A stretch of DNA of 64,000 bases. Source: an uncultured Clostridia bacterium (GTDB lineage Bacteria; Bacillota; Clostridia; UBA1381). Under the pieces are notes generated by a model. The model saw only the letters and a program-made list of their open reading frames with translations. It had not been told where the DNA came from and made no database searches. Positions 53,348 to 62,892 of the stretch are shown piece after piece (positions within the stretch are counted from its first letter, which is position 1; each line of letters begins with the position of its first letter). Location of the stretch: positions 1-64,000 of the forward strand of contig CANQIP010000001.1 in NCBI GenBank assembly GCA_947623955.1. Direction: 5' to 3'. The translations under genes were made by a program, and so were the position numbers.

Positions 53348-54223
53348 TCAACTCCGCCTTGATGTAAGATAGTCCGTTAAATCCGCGAGAAATTCTGCGC
53401 GCTCGCCGAACGGCTTTAGCGAGTCCTTCGCCTTCGCGCTGTACTCCTTCATAAGCTCCTTTGCGCGTTCGAGCCCGAGAAGGCTCACGTACGTGTTTTT
53501 GTTCTCTTCCGCGTCCGAGCCAATCGGTTTGCCGAGCTCCTCCTCCGTACCCTCGACGTCCAGAATATCGTCCTGTATCTGAAACGCTATGCCGAGGTTT
53601 TTCGCAAATTCGTCCACAGCCGTGATTTCACTGTCGTCCGCGCCCGACATTACCGCGCCTATGACGCATGACGAGCGTATTATCGCGCCGGTCTTGCATG
53701 AGTGCATGAGACGGAGAGCGTCGAACGTTATCTCCCTGCCCTCGTACTCCATATCCATGACCTGACCGCCTATCATGCCCTCCGTACCGCTTGACGCGGA
53801 CAGTATTCGTATAGCTTTAAGCGTTCTTTCCACGTCGCCCTGCACGTCACTTGCGACCTCGAACGCGCGGTTCAGGAGCGCGTCGCCCGCGAGTATCGCG
53901 ACCGCCTCGCCGTATTTTATGTGGCTCGTCGGTCTGCCGCGGCGGAGGTCGTCGTTGTCCATTGCGGGGAGGTCGTCGTGTATGAGCGAGTAGGTGTGTA
54001 TCATTTCCATCGCGCACGCGAACGGCATTACGTCCTCATCGCTGCCGCCGCACATTTTCGCCGTTTCGAGCATAAGCACAGGGCGCAGACGTTTACCGCC
54101 CGCAAACACGCTGTAACGCATCGCCTCGTATATTATTCTTTGCTCTTTGTCCTTTACGGGCAGGTATTTGTCGAGATAAGCGTCAACCTCCGCAGCCCGT
54201 TCCTTAAGACGTTCCTTTACCAT
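53348..54223 (-). CDS. ispA: Polyprenyl (farnesyl) diphosphate synthase
   Basis: A 291-residue all-helical prenyltransferase. The two Asp-rich motifs are present: SLIHDDLPAMDNDDLRRGRP and QIQDDILDVEGTEEELGKP. GGKRLRP is also intact. It condenses IPP and DMAPP to C15 (or C20) diphosphate for cell wall carrier and quinone synthesis. Chain length cannot be set by eye. It overlaps xseB by 7 bp. Confidence 0.95.
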   Translation of the reverse strand: MVKERLKERAAEVDAYLDKYLPVKDKEQRIIYEAMRYSVFAGGKRLRPVLMLETAKMCGGSDEDVMPFACAMEMIHTYSLIHDDLPAMDNDDLRRGRPTSHIKYGEAVAILAGDALLNRAFEVASDVQGDVERTLKAIRILSASSGTEGMIGGQVMDMEYEGREITFDALRLMHSCKTGAIIRSSCVIGAVMSGADDSEITAVDEFAKNLGIAFQIQDDILDVEGTEEELGKPIGSDAEENKNTYVSLLGLERAKELMKEYSAKAKDSLKPFGERAEFLADLTDYLTSRRS

Positions 54224-54453
54224 TCGCTTAAATCTCCAAACTCTTCCTTAACGATTTCGCCGTCGTCGGTCGTCATCAGTATCGAGACCTTCTTTTCCGC
54301 CTCGTCGAGCATTTTCTGACAGCTTTTGCTAAGCTTTATGCCGCGCTCGAACAGTGTCAGCGACTCGTCGAGCGTAACGTCGCCGCCCTCGAGCTGCGCG
54401 ACGATTTTTTCAAGCTCCGCAACGGAGTCCTCAAATGTTTTTTTCTCAGCCAT
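54217..54453 (-). CDS. xseB: Exodeoxyribonuclease VII small subunit
   Basis: A 78-residue helical protein (TFEDSVAELEKIVAQLEGGD, then LDESLTLFERGIKLSKSCQK), a clear XseB. It binds the large subunit and lies 10 bp downstream of xseA. Confidence 0.96.
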   Translation of the reverse strand: MAEKKTFEDSVAELEKIVAQLEGGDVTLDESLTLFERGIKLSKSCQKMLDEAEKKVSILMTTDDGEIVKEEFGDLSEW

Positions 54454-54463
54454 AATTATCTCC

Positions 54464-55648
54464 TTATTTCACAACGCAGTCCTTGCTGCCGTCCTTTAAC
54501 CTCAATGTGAACTCGTCGCCGCTTTTTACCTCGCCGACGCTCCGTATAACCGTGCCGTCCTCACGCGTCGGTATCGCGTAGCCGCGTGACAGCGTTTGCA
54601 AGGGCGAGAGCGCGTCAAGCTTTGCGGCTTGCGCGGCAAAATGTCGGCGCAGCGACATCGTTTTCATTTTTAAGCTGTTTTCCATCGAGCGCGTCATAGC
54701 GTCCACGCGCAGGCTGTACTCGTCTATCCTGTCCTTCGGCGTGCGCATCTTAAAGCGTTTGAGCAGCAGTCTGCCGCCCTCGATACGGCTTACGATGCTC
54801 TGTTGTATACGGCTTTTGTCAGCCGTTATGCGCGCCGCGAGCTCCGGCGTTGACGGCACGGCTATTTCCGCAGCCGCGCTCGGCGTCGGCGCGCGCAGGT
54901 CGGCGACAAAGTCCGCTATCGTAAAGTCCGTTTCGTGACCGACCGCGCTTATTACGGGTATCTCCGACGCGTAAATCGCCCGCGCCGTGATTTCCTCGTT
55001 AAACGCCCACAAATCCTCTATACTTCCGCCGCCGCGCCCGACGATCAAAGTGTCGACCTCGCGCGTGGCGTTAAAGTATTCGATCGCCTTTACAACGCTT
55101 TCCGCCGCGCCCGTACCCTGAACCTTCGCGGGGTAGAGTATGATCTCAGCCATCGGGTAACGGCGCGTTATAACGTTTATAATATCCCTTACCGCCGCGC
55201 CTGTCGGGGCGGTGACAACGCCGACCGCCTTCGGGAATTTTGGTATCGGCTTTTTGTGACGCTCGTCAAACAATCCCTCGTCCGCAAGCTGCTTTTTAAG
55301 CTGCTCGTAGGCGATATACAGCTCTCCCACGCCGTCGGGTATCATTTCCTCTATATAAAGCTGGTACGCGCCGCCCGCCTCGTACACGCTGACGCGTCCG
55401 CGCGCGAGCACCTTCATGCCGTCCGCGGGCTCAAACGCGAGCGTCGCAGCCGCGCCCCGGAACATGACGGCTTTTAAAACGCCGCCCTCGTCCTTTAAAG
55501 TGATGTAGAGGTGACCCGAATAGTGGCGCTTGAAGTTTGAGAGCTCGCCCTTTACCCAGACGTTGTTCAGTATTATATTGTGGTCGAGTATTTTTTTGAC
55601 GTAGCCGTTTATCTGCGATACCGTCGCAACTCTCGGTTCCAAATTCAA
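54464..55648 (-). CDS. xseA: Exodeoxyribonuclease VII large subunit
   Basis: A 394-residue protein with an N-terminal OB fold (VSQINGYVKKILDHNIIL, VWVKGELSNFKRHYSGHLYI) and the catalytic domain with VVTAPTGAAVRDIINVITRR and VGRGGGSIEDLWAFN, then SAVGHETDFTIADFVADLRA. It degrades single-stranded DNA. It overlaps the TsaD paralog by 4 bp. Confidence 0.96.
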   Translation of the reverse strand: MNLEPRVATVSQINGYVKKILDHNIILNNVWVKGELSNFKRHYSGHLYITLKDEGGVLKAVMFRGAAATLAFEPADGMKVLARGRVSVYEAGGAYQLYIEEMIPDGVGELYIAYEQLKKQLADEGLFDERHKKPIPKFPKAVGVVTAPTGAAVRDIINVITRRYPMAEIILYPAKVQGTGAAESVVKAIEYFNATREVDTLIVGRGGGSIEDLWAFNEEITARAIYASEIPVISAVGHETDFTIADFVADLRAPTPSAAAEIAVPSTPELAARITADKSRIQQSIVSRIEGGRLLLKRFKMRTPKDRIDEYSLRVDAMTRSMENSLKMKTMSLRRHFAAQAAKLDALSPLQTLSRGYAIPTREDGTVIRSVGEVKSGDEFTLRLKDGSKDCVVK

Positions 55649-56568
55649 GCCTCCTTCGCCATATATGCCAGATACGCGATACCGACCGCGTTATCCGTCG
55701 AGTATTCCGGCTTTGCGAAATACACGTGTCCGTTTATATTTTCGGTAAAGCCGCGCCGTATTATGCCGTTCGACGCGACCCCTCCGACTATCAGTATATC
55801 CTTTACTCCCGTTTCCTTTACCGCGCTGTTTATCGCTCTTGTAAGCGTGTCGCGCACACAGCACAGAACGCCGAGCGCGAGACTTGCGCCGTCCGTTTCG
55901 TCGGCAATTCGCGCCGCCTTAGTTTCTACGCCCGAAAAGCTCACGAGCGTGCCGTCGGTTGATATCGGGAGCTTTGCGGCTGTATCCGCCGTGAGCGCAA
56001 GCTGTTCAAGCTCACGTCCGGCGGGAAACGCCATGCCCATTCTCACGCCGACGCGGTCGATAAACTGTCCCGCGCTTATATCCTTCGTGCCGCCGATTAT
56101 TTTGTGTGTAAAATTTATGTCCTCGTAACGACTTAACAGTATCTCCGTCGTGCCGCCCGAAAGGTGTACCGACAAAAACGGCTTTTCCAAAAGTTCGAAC
56201 GCGCCGCAGGAGTAAATCCCCGCCATGACGTGTCCGTCCTGGTGCGAAAATTCGTAAAGCGGCACTCCGAGCGATTTCGCGGCTATTTTGGCAAAGCCGT
56301 GACCCGCTAGGAACACAGGCATGTACGAGCCTTCGACGTTCCTCGGTCTTGTGCTTGCGCCGACAGCCTTAACGTCGTTCATGTCAACTTCGAGCCGTTC
56401 GTAAAGCTCGGGCAGCAGTTTTATATGTTGGAACAGTCCCTCGCTCTGGCGTATGCCGCGCTCGCCCGATTTTACGGAAAGGAGTTGTCTCACGCTTTTG
56501 TCGTGTGTGCCGTCCGTCCACGCGGCGGACGCGGTGTAATTGCTTGTGTCAAATCCGAGCGTACTCAT
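55645..56568 (-). CDS. TsaD/Kae1 paralog, small ASKHA-fold protein
   Basis: A 307-residue protein of the Kae1/TsaD/YgjD superfamily, about 30 residues shorter than true TsaD. It starts LGFDTSNYTASAAWTDG, not the IETSCDETAVAV of TsaD. The metal-binding HxxxH is kept as HQDGH (H109/H113), with SVHLSGGTTEIL and GGVASNGIIRRG (nucleotide-binding). It lies in the nusB-xseA operon. It is probably not the t6A enzyme itself, which is expected near tsaB or elsewhere. The true function is unknown. Confidence 0.85.
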   Translation of the reverse strand: MSTLGFDTSNYTASAAWTDGTHDKSVRQLLSVKSGERGIRQSEGLFQHIKLLPELYERLEVDMNDVKAVGASTRPRNVEGSYMPVFLAGHGFAKIAAKSLGVPLYEFSHQDGHVMAGIYSCGAFELLEKPFLSVHLSGGTTEILLSRYEDINFTHKIIGGTKDISAGQFIDRVGVRMGMAFPAGRELEQLALTADTAAKLPISTDGTLVSFSGVETKAARIADETDGASLALGVLCCVRDTLTRAINSAVKETGVKDILIVGGVASNGIIRRGFTENINGHVYFAKPEYSTDNAVGIAYLAYMAKEA

Positions 56569-56978
56569 TCTTCCGCCTTTATCACGCTTGCCAGAAGTCC
56601 GTTCACGAACGTCGGGTCGTTTTCGTCGCCGTAACGTTTCGCAAGCTCCACCGCCTCGTTGACAGCCACGCGCGGCGGCACGTCGTCGAGGTATTTCATT
56701 TCAAATATCGCTATTCTCAGCACCGTGCGCGAAACCTTTGAAATACGCGCGAACGACCAGCCTTGTCTGAGATTTTCCGTTATAATCGCGTCTATTTCCC
56801 CGCCGTGCTCCTTCACGCCGTCTATGACCGACTGTATATAGCCGAGGTTGTCCTCACATTCGGGGCGCGCCTTTAAAAGCTCGTCCATGATAACGTCCAT
56901 GCTGCCCTCGTGCTGATCCATCTGGAACACCTGTGTGAACGCCGCGTCGCGCGCCTCACTTCTCGTTTGCTTTCTCAT
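56565..56978 (-). CDS. nusB: Transcription antitermination factor NusB
   Basis: A 137-residue helical protein, RSEARDAAFTQVFQMDQHEG at the start and LRIAIFEMKYLDDVPPRVAV near the end, the NusB signature. With S10 it binds boxA RNA in rRNA leaders. It is the first gene of nusB-tsaD paralog-xseA-xseB-ispA-PAP2 and overlaps the next gene by four bases. Confidence 0.95.
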   Translation of the reverse strand: MRKQTRSEARDAAFTQVFQMDQHEGSMDVIMDELLKARPECEDNLGYIQSVIDGVKEHGGEIDAIITENLRQGWSFARISKVSRTVLRIAIFEMKYLDDVPPRVAVNEAVELAKRYGDENDPTFVNGLLASVIKAEE

Positions 56979-57029
56979 CGCGTGTATTTCCTTTCTTAGC
57001 CTTCAACGCACATATTTATCCATGATAAA

Positions 57030-57058
57030 ACTATATCATATAATTACGCAAAAATCAA
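57030..57058 (-). promoter_or_regulatory. Sigma-A promoter of the nusB operon
   Basis: TTGATT (57053-57058) and TATAGT (57030-57035) are 17 bp apart, about 52 bp upstream of the nusB start. Confidence 0.7.
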
Positions 57059-57068
57059 GAAAAAGAAA

Positions 57069-57086
57069 ACGCCTTTAATAAGGCGT
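57069..57086 (-). terminator. Terminator after the MFS gene
   Basis: ACGCCTT (57069-57075) pairs with AAGGCGT (57080-57086). On the minus strand TTTCTTTTTC follows, 15 bp after the MFS stop and before the nusB promoter. Confidence 0.82.
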
Positions 57087-57101
57087 ATTGTATAATTCGG
57101 G

Positions 57102-58292
57102 TCATTTTTTTGTTTTTGCCGCGCTGCGGCTCAAAATCAGTCCGATAAGCAGTACCGTCGGGAACAGCGCGGCGCAGAAAAGTCCTGTTCGGATATTGTC
57201 GCCGAGCGCGTCCGATACCGCCCCGACGAGCGCGGGGCCAGCCGAGCAGCCCACGTCGCCGAAAAGCGCGAGAAGCGCGAACATAGCCGTACCGCCCATG
57301 GGACACCTTTGCGCAGCCATGCTGAACGCCCCGGGCCACATCACTCCGACGGAAAATCCGCACAGTCCGCACGCCGCAAGCGACAGCGCGGGTACGGGTG
57401 AAAGCGCGGCGGCAATATACGATACCGCGCAGACTGCGGCGCATATTCCCATATACTTCTTTAAATTCACGCGGTTTGCTATTTTTGCGTGCAGCACGCG
57501 GGAACTGCCCATAAGTACCGCGAAAAAGCACGGCCCCGCTATATCTCCGACGGCTTTGCTTACGCCCAAGCCCTGCTCGGCGAACGCGGACGCCCACTGG
57601 CTCATCGCAAGCTCCGACGCGCCGGCGCATACCATTATAAGCGCCAATACGAGAAATACTCTCGTTTTAAAAAGTTCGCGCACCGTCATGCCCTCGCCGT
57701 CCTCCGTAAGACTCGCTATCGGTACGCGGCTGAAATATACAGCGTTAAAAAGCGGCACGACAGCCCACGCGCACGCGGTGGCGCGCCACGCTCCGATACC
57801 GAATACGGCGAACGAGGATGTTGACAGCAAAATAACGGCTACCGAGCCCCAGCAGTAAAACGAATGGAGCATACTCATCGCAGCCGTTTTTTCGTCGCCC
57901 GGCACAGCCTCCACAATGGGGCTTATAAGCACCTCGATAAGACCGCCGCCTATCGCGTAAACGACGGTCGCGGCGCACAAAGCGGCGAATGTGTCGTTAA
58001 GTATGCCCGGGAGAACCGCGAGCATCACAAGTCCCGACGCGGAGAAAATATGCGCGGCGACAATACATTTGCGGCAGCCTATTTTGTCGATGTACCTTGC
58101 GGACAAAAAATCGACCAAAAGCTGCGTGCCGAAATTTACGCTTATTAGCAATCCTATTCTTTCGAGCGATATTCCGTACTCGCTGCCGAACATTACAAAA
58201 AGCAGCGGAGCGAAATTGTTTACTATCGCCTGCGTGATATATCCGATATAGCTCGCGGCGATTGTGTGTTTATAGCTTTTAAATATTCTCAT
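57102..58292 (-). CDS. Major facilitator superfamily transporter
   Basis: A 396-residue protein with about 12 transmembrane helices and no large loops, of the sugar/FucP-like MFS branch. Loop 2-3 carries SARYIDKIGCRKCIVAAH. The C-terminal half has WPGAFSMAAQRCPMGGTAMF. It starts 10 bp after the secreted rhamnogalacturonan lyase gene and shares its terminator, so it most likely imports products of that enzyme, but the substrate cannot be read from sequence. Confidence 0.88.
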   Translation of the reverse strand: MRIFKSYKHTIAASYIGYITQAIVNNFAPLLFVMFGSEYGISLERIGLLISVNFGTQLLVDFLSARYIDKIGCRKCIVAAHIFSASGLVMLAVLPGILNDTFAALCAATVVYAIGGGLIEVLISPIVEAVPGDEKTAAMSMLHSFYCWGSVAVILLSTSSFAVFGIGAWRATACAWAVVPLFNAVYFSRVPIASLTEDGEGMTVRELFKTRVFLVLALIMVCAGASELAMSQWASAFAEQGLGVSKAVGDIAGPCFFAVLMGSSRVLHAKIANRVNLKKYMGICAAVCAVSYIAAALSPVPALSLAACGLCGFSVGVMWPGAFSMAAQRCPMGGTAMFALLALFGDVGCSAGPALVGAVSDALGDNIRTGLFCAALFPTVLLIGLILSRSAAKTKK

Positions 58293-58301
58293 TTACCTTT
58301 T

Positions 58302-61300
58302 TCATTCCCGCGACGTTCGTTCGCATATTGCGGACGGTAAAATCGGCTTGGGGTTGCCGTCAAGACCTCTCCACAGGAACGCTTTAACCTCACATTCCTC
58401 CGCGTTCCGGTTAAATGTCAGCGTCTTTTTTATCACTTCTTCCGACATATCGATCGTCTCGCACCTACATTCGACCAGTCTGCCGTTTTCGTAAATTGCC
58501 GCGATAAGCACCGCGCCGCCGCTTTCGTCCGGACATTTGATTTCCGTATTGACGTCCTTACCCTCAACGGTCACGGCAAAATATTTCTCGGGCCCGGGGC
58601 TTGGTGTAGGGGTCGGTGTAGGAGACGGCGTTGGTGTAGGAGACGGACTCGGACTCGGGCTCGGAGTGGGTGTCGGCGTAGGCGTCGGCGTTGGTGTAGG
58701 AGACGGACTCGGGCTCGGGCTCGGGCTCGGAGTTGGTGTGGGTGTCGGCGTAGGCGTCGGAGTGGGTGTCGGCGTAGGCGTCGGCGTTGGTGTTGGTGTT
58801 GGCGTTGGCGTCGGCGTAGGGGTCGGCGTAGGTGTAGGTGTCGGGGTTGGCGTCGGGGTAGGGCTCGGTGACGGCGTAGGTGATACAGTACGTAATTTCA
58901 GTACCGGAGCTTTAGACGATGCCATGCCGTACAGATTGCCTCCGCCTGCATTTCCCGTGAAAATAAATGTCACTGTCTCGCCTCGGCTGTCCGACAATAA
59001 TTTCGTAACGTCAACACTGTACGTTGCGTCCGCGTTTTTCGGCGCGTTAAACTTATCGGCAGACACGGCTTTTCTCACATCTTTATACAAGTCTGCCGCG
59101 CCGACCGAAAGCTTTGTCAAATCAATATCCGCGTCGGACATATATATCAAAAACGTTCTGTCACTCCTTGTTTCTCCCAAGACCGTGAATGTCAGCTCGG
59201 CGTTTTGGATAGCCTCGTCGGGGAGTTTAAACTGAGCATATGCCGCTCCCGACCAGCCGTTGTCAACATCATCATCCATAAACTCCTGCTCATTATCATA
59301 AGACGTGCCCGGATCGCTCCACTTGCCCCATTTCGATGTCGCGGTGTGAACAAGCTCTGCGTATTGCTCATCTCCCGGTTCGGTAGTCGGAGTTGACGAC
59401 GGTTCCGGAGTAGGTTCGGATATATTGTCCGTGCGTGTTTCTTCCTTGCCGTCATGCACGGTTTTAATATACGCCGCAGTCTCACGCTCGTCGTACTCGT
59501 CCTTCGTGTCGCTTACGTAATAGCTTATGTGCGGCGGCTGGTTGTACGCGCTGTTCTGTCCTACAACCTGCATACGGTAACCGCAGTCGTGCATAAGAGT
59601 GTAAAGGCGGTTGGTTGTCGGAGTTACGGTCGTATAAAGTACCATAGCCGTGCTGTCGGCTGTACGCATCAGAACCTCCTCGCGCCAGTCTCCTAAAATA
59701 TCCGCTTGCAGACAGGGATTTCTTTTTGTGTCGTTGTTGGATATGCCTTGATTTAAATAAGTATCTCTTGTTGACGTTGATCCGTTATGATTAAAAACAA
59801 CAAGCTGTCCGTCCCTGCTTCCCGTGCCGTCCACAAGCTCATCGCTGACATCGCCGTCCCAGAATATGCGAAAGCTTGGGTCGCCTTTATCTGTCAGTCT
59901 TGTTACGTCCTCGTCTATGGTAAACCCCGTATTATCCTTATGAGCTATCTTATTCGCCCACATCTGGTAGTAGCCGTTACCCGTAAAGTTCGCCATAATG
60001 CCGCGTCCGGTATCACCGCCCGCGTCCTCATGGAAAACAATTTCGCCCGTTTCGGGATATACGAGACTCATGCCGTAAGGCGCGTGCTCGTGGACTATAA
60101 AATATTCCATACCGTCATGCGTGGGATCGTAATCGGCAAGGTGGAGCGCGTCGCCGTGACCTGTTCCGAGCGTCCATTTGACCTGTAAATTATCATTTTC
60201 ATATTCAAGGCAAATTCCGCCGCAGAGAACCTCGTCTTTGCCGTCGCCGTCAACGTCACCGACCGTGGTGTTATGGTTTCCCTGTCCGGCTATTTCTTCG
60301 TCCTTGTGCGCGCCGTTGTAACTGTCAGTGTCAAAATCGCCTATTTGTACAAGCTTTTTATCAACTACATTATACGCCGTTGCCGTCATCTTTTCGTAAT
60401 AACCGCGCCAAGCGATTACTGACGGGTGAACACCGTCAAGATATGCCGCAGATGTAAGAAAACGCTCGGAACGGTTGCCCCAGTTATCACCCCACTCGAT
60501 AACCGTACCGCGTGAGTGCGGGTAATACACCGTATCAAGAGCCGCGCCTGTTTCACCGTCGAAAAGCGTGTAGTACTCGGGACCCTGCATAACGCGTCCG
60601 TCGCTTTGACGATAGTCTTTTTCATTGTCCGTGCTGTTCTTTATTTCATCAATGGATGAAACCACCGACACGTAATTGTCTTTGCCATCCTTTGTGCCGG
60701 GGGCTGTTTTGAATGCCAATTCGGCTTTGCCGTCAAGGTCAAAATCGTATACGGCAAACTGCGTAAAATGTGCGCCAGCGGAAATGTTATCGCCTAAATT
60801 TATGCGCCACAGCCGTCTACCGTCTAATTTATACGCGTCAATATAAACGCGTCCCGAAGGCCCTGTATGCGGCTTGCCGCTGTCAAATGATTGCGAAGGA
60901 TCCCACTTTAATATAATCTCGTATTCGCCGTCGCCGTCAAGGTCGGCGCACGACGCGTCATTTGCCGAATATGTAATTGTATTTTCCTGACCGCCGTTAA
61001 TCGAGTCGGTATATGTTTCCGGCGGCGTAAGCGGGATTGTTAAATACTGCTGCGACCAGACATCAACGGGTTTACCCGTTTCAATGCCTTCGCCCGTTTT
61101 TACCACGGTATATTTATCACTGCCCGATGCGTTGTTATCGGTATAGTTTGTGCTGTCCGTTATGTTCGACGCGACCTTTTGAGTCCCGCGGTATACGTCG
61201 AAACCCTGCTCGTAATTCTCCGTTCCCAGCAGTCTCCAGCTTATATACACGCCGCCCGATACCTTCACCGCGACAGTGCCGCGGTCGAGATATTCCATTC

Positions 61301-61409
61301 GGCGCGCCGTCTGTTCCGCCTCGGCTTTCGTAGCTCCGTAAAGCGGTACGGATATAAAAGAAACAAGCATTACCGCGCTTAAAACCAAACTCAAAAATTG
61401 CTTTCTCAC
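58302..61409 (-). CDS. Secreted rhamnogalacturonan lyase (PL11) with CBM-like and C-terminal domains
   Basis: A 1035-residue exported enzyme with a GTG start at 61409 (GGAG upstream). A signal peptide covers 1-31 ([18 protein letters not shown]). The PL11 module is about 36-640 ([75 protein letters not shown]). A Pro/Thr/Ser spacer follows, then a DNRLRE/CBM96-like beta-sandwich (about 680-840), a 97-residue Pro-Thr/Ser linker, and a C-terminal beta domain (about 939-1035). No dockerin, sortase motif or SLH domain is seen. It lies 25 bp after trkH and 10 bp before the MFS gene. Confidence 0.93.
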   Translation of the reverse strand: MRKQFLSLVLSAVMLVSFISVPLYGATKAEAEQTARRMEYLDRGTVAVKVSGGVYISWRLLGTENYEQGFDVYRGTQKVASNITDSTNYTDNNASGSDKYTVVKTGEGIETGKPVDVWSQQYLTIPLTPPETYTDSINGGQENTITYSANDASCADLDGDGEYEIILKWDPSQSFDSGKPHTGPSGRVYIDAYKLDGRRLWRINLGDNISAGAHFTQFAVYDFDLDGKAELAFKTAPGTKDGKDNYVSVVSSIDEIKNSTDNEKDYRQSDGRVMQGPEYYTLFDGETGAALDTVYYPHSRGTVIEWGDNWGNRSERFLTSAAYLDGVHPSVIAWRGYYEKMTATAYNVVDKKLVQIGDFDTDSYNGAHKDEEIAGQGNHNTTVGDVDGDGKDEVLCGGICLEYENDNLQVKWTLGTGHGDALHLADYDPTHDGMEYFIVHEHAPYGMSLVYPETGEIVFHEDAGGDTGRGIMANFTGNGYYQMWANKIAHKDNTGFTIDEDVTRLTDKGDPSFRIFWDGDVSDELVDGTGSRDGQLVVFNHNGSTSTRDTYLNQGISNNDTKRNPCLQADILGDWREEVLMRTADSTAMVLYTTVTPTTNRLYTLMHDCGYRMQVVGQNSAYNQPPHISYYVSDTKDEYDERETAAYIKTVHDGKEETRTDNISEPTPEPSSTPTTEPGDEQYAELVHTATSKWGKWSDPGTSYDNEQEFMDDDVDNGWSGAAYAQFKLPDEAIQNAELTFTVLGETRSDRTFLIYMSDADIDLTKLSVGAADLYKDVRKAVSADKFNAPKNADATYSVDVTKLLSDSRGETVTFIFTGNAGGGNLYGMASSKAPVLKLRTVSPTPSPSPTPTPTPTPTPTPTPTPTPTPTPTPTPTPTPTPTPTPTPTPTPTPSPSPSPSPSPTPTPTPTPTPTPSPSPSPSPTPTPSPTPTPTPSPGPEKYFAVTVEGKDVNTEIKCPDESGGAVLIAAIYENGRLVECRCETIDMSEEVIKKTLTFNRNAEECEVKAFLWRGLDGNPKPILPSAICERTSRE
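58594..58884. repeat. Pro-Thr/Pro-Ser linker repeat inside the secreted lyase
   Basis: About 290 bp of near-perfect 6-bp units encode alternating Pro-Thr and Pro-Ser dipeptides (residues about 842-938). The run mixes TPTP blocks with SPSP blocks. It is a flexible, likely O-glycosylated linker. Copy number probably varies by slippage. Confidence 0.92.
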
Positions 61410-61434
61410 AAATGTGTCTCCAATCGGTTATATT

Positions 61435-62874
61435 TTACTTTCTGCGCCACATATACGGCGAGAACAGTACAAGTATCGGATATATCTCCAGTCTGCCGAC
61501 GAGCATCGAGATTGACAATACTATTTTAGACAGTACGGAGAAGTCCGCGAAATTTCCGACGGGGCCTATCATAGGTCCGATGTTGTTCATGGTCGATATT
61601 ACCGACGTTGCGGTCGTTGAAAAGTCCTTGTTGTCAAGGCTCACTATAAGTATCGCCAGCGCCATGAATATAAGGTATGCCGTGAGGTACGCGAGTACGC
61701 CGTGGCGCACGTCGGCGCTTACTTCCTTGCCGTCGGCTTTTATCGAGTACACACTTCTGGGGCTTATCGCCTTACGTACGGCGTAACGAGCCGTTTTACC
61801 GAGCAGTATCGCTCTTATGACCTTAAAGCCGCCGCCCGTCGAGCCCGCGCACGCGCCGACAAACATAAGCATTACGACTATCATCTGCGACAGCATGGGC
61901 CAGCCGTCGCGCATCATGTCGCGCGAGGCGAAACCTGTTGTGGTCATTATCGAGTTTACCTGGAAGAACGCGCACCGAAACGCCTCCGGCAGACCGCTGT
62001 ATATATGGCGTATGTTGAGCGTTATCAAGGCGGTCGCGACGATTATAATGCCGAAGTACCAGCGGATCTCCTCGTTCGCTTTTATCTGCGCGAATTTGCG
62101 CGCTATAATCAGGTAGTAAATGTTGAAGTTTATGCCGAACAGCATCATAAATATCGCGATTACGTATTCGATATACGCGCTGCCGTAATGCTCGATGGAG
62201 TTGTTCCATATGCCGAAACCGCCCGTTCCCGCCGTCGAGAACGCGTGTACAACGCTGTCGTAAAGCGACATTCTGCCTATCATAAGCAGTATTATTTCCG
62301 ATACGGTCAGTACGATATAAATTAAGTACAGTATGCGGAGCGAGTAACGCCATTTGCTCGAAATTTTGCCGATTACGGGTCCCGGCATTTCCGCTTTCAT
62401 CATGTATGTCGTTTTTGTGTCCTTTGACGCGAATATCGCCATCGCGAACGCGAGCACTCCCAGTCCGCCGAGCCAGTGAGTAAAGCTGCGCCAGAAAAGG
62501 ATACTCTTCGAGAGCTTTTCCACGTCCGCGAGTATCGTTGAACCCGTCGTCGTAAATCCCGACACCGTTTCAAAAAAGCAGTCTATAAACGACGGTATCT
62601 GTCTGCTTATATAAAACGGCAGCGCGCCGATAAGCGATATTATTATCCAGCCCAGACCCACGAGCACCATACCCTCGCGCGCGTAAAAGCCCTTGTTTTT
62701 CGGCGGTCTTATCGTCGCCGCCAGTCCTATTATCAGCGATACGGCTATCGGTACAATATACGCTTTAGCTATTCCCTCGCCGTAATAAATCGACAGTCCG
62801 AGTGGCAAAAACATTGTTAATGCCACAACCATGACTATTCTGCCGATTGAGTATGCTAACATTCTGTAATTCAT
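61435..62874 (-). CDS. trkH: Trk/Ktr potassium uptake membrane subunit TrkH
   Basis: A 479-residue channel-like protein with four M1-P-M2 repeats. Selectivity-filter segments include SGFTTTGSTIL, FSTAGTGGFG, TTGFASRDM and STMNNIGPMIG. VGACAGSTGGGFKVIRAILL is the conserved repeat 3/4 stretch. It conducts K+ and is gated by TrkA, encoded 18 bp upstream. It lies upstream of the lyase and MFS genes with no terminator between. Confidence 0.95.
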   Translation of the reverse strand: MNYRMLAYSIGRIVMVVALTMFLPLGLSIYYGEGIAKAYIVPIAVSLIIGLAATIRPPKNKGFYAREGMVLVGLGWIIISLIGALPFYISRQIPSFIDCFFETVSGFTTTGSTILADVEKLSKSILFWRSFTHWLGGLGVLAFAMAIFASKDTKTTYMMKAEMPGPVIGKISSKWRYSLRILYLIYIVLTVSEIILLMIGRMSLYDSVVHAFSTAGTGGFGIWNNSIEHYGSAYIEYVIAIFMMLFGINFNIYYLIIARKFAQIKANEEIRWYFGIIIVATALITLNIRHIYSGLPEAFRCAFFQVNSIMTTTGFASRDMMRDGWPMLSQMIVVMLMFVGACAGSTGGGFKVIRAILLGKTARYAVRKAISPRSVYSIKADGKEVSADVRHGVLAYLTAYLIFMALAILIVSLDNKDFSTTATSVISTMNNIGPMIGPVGNFADFSVLSKIVLSISMLVGRLEIYPILVLFSPYMWRRK

Positions 62875-62892
62875 ATTTATTCCCCGCTATAT

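Noticed and set aside
58594-58884. Possible CRISPR or minisatellite array.
   Set aside because: The units are 6-bp codon pairs with no unique spacers and stay in frame in the lyase, so it is a protein linker.
58537-59235. Plus-strand frame encoding a long Gly-Val repeat protein.
   Set aside because: It is the antisense shadow of the Pro-Thr linker of the secreted lyase, has no ribosome binding site, and its flanks match the lyase's reverse strand.
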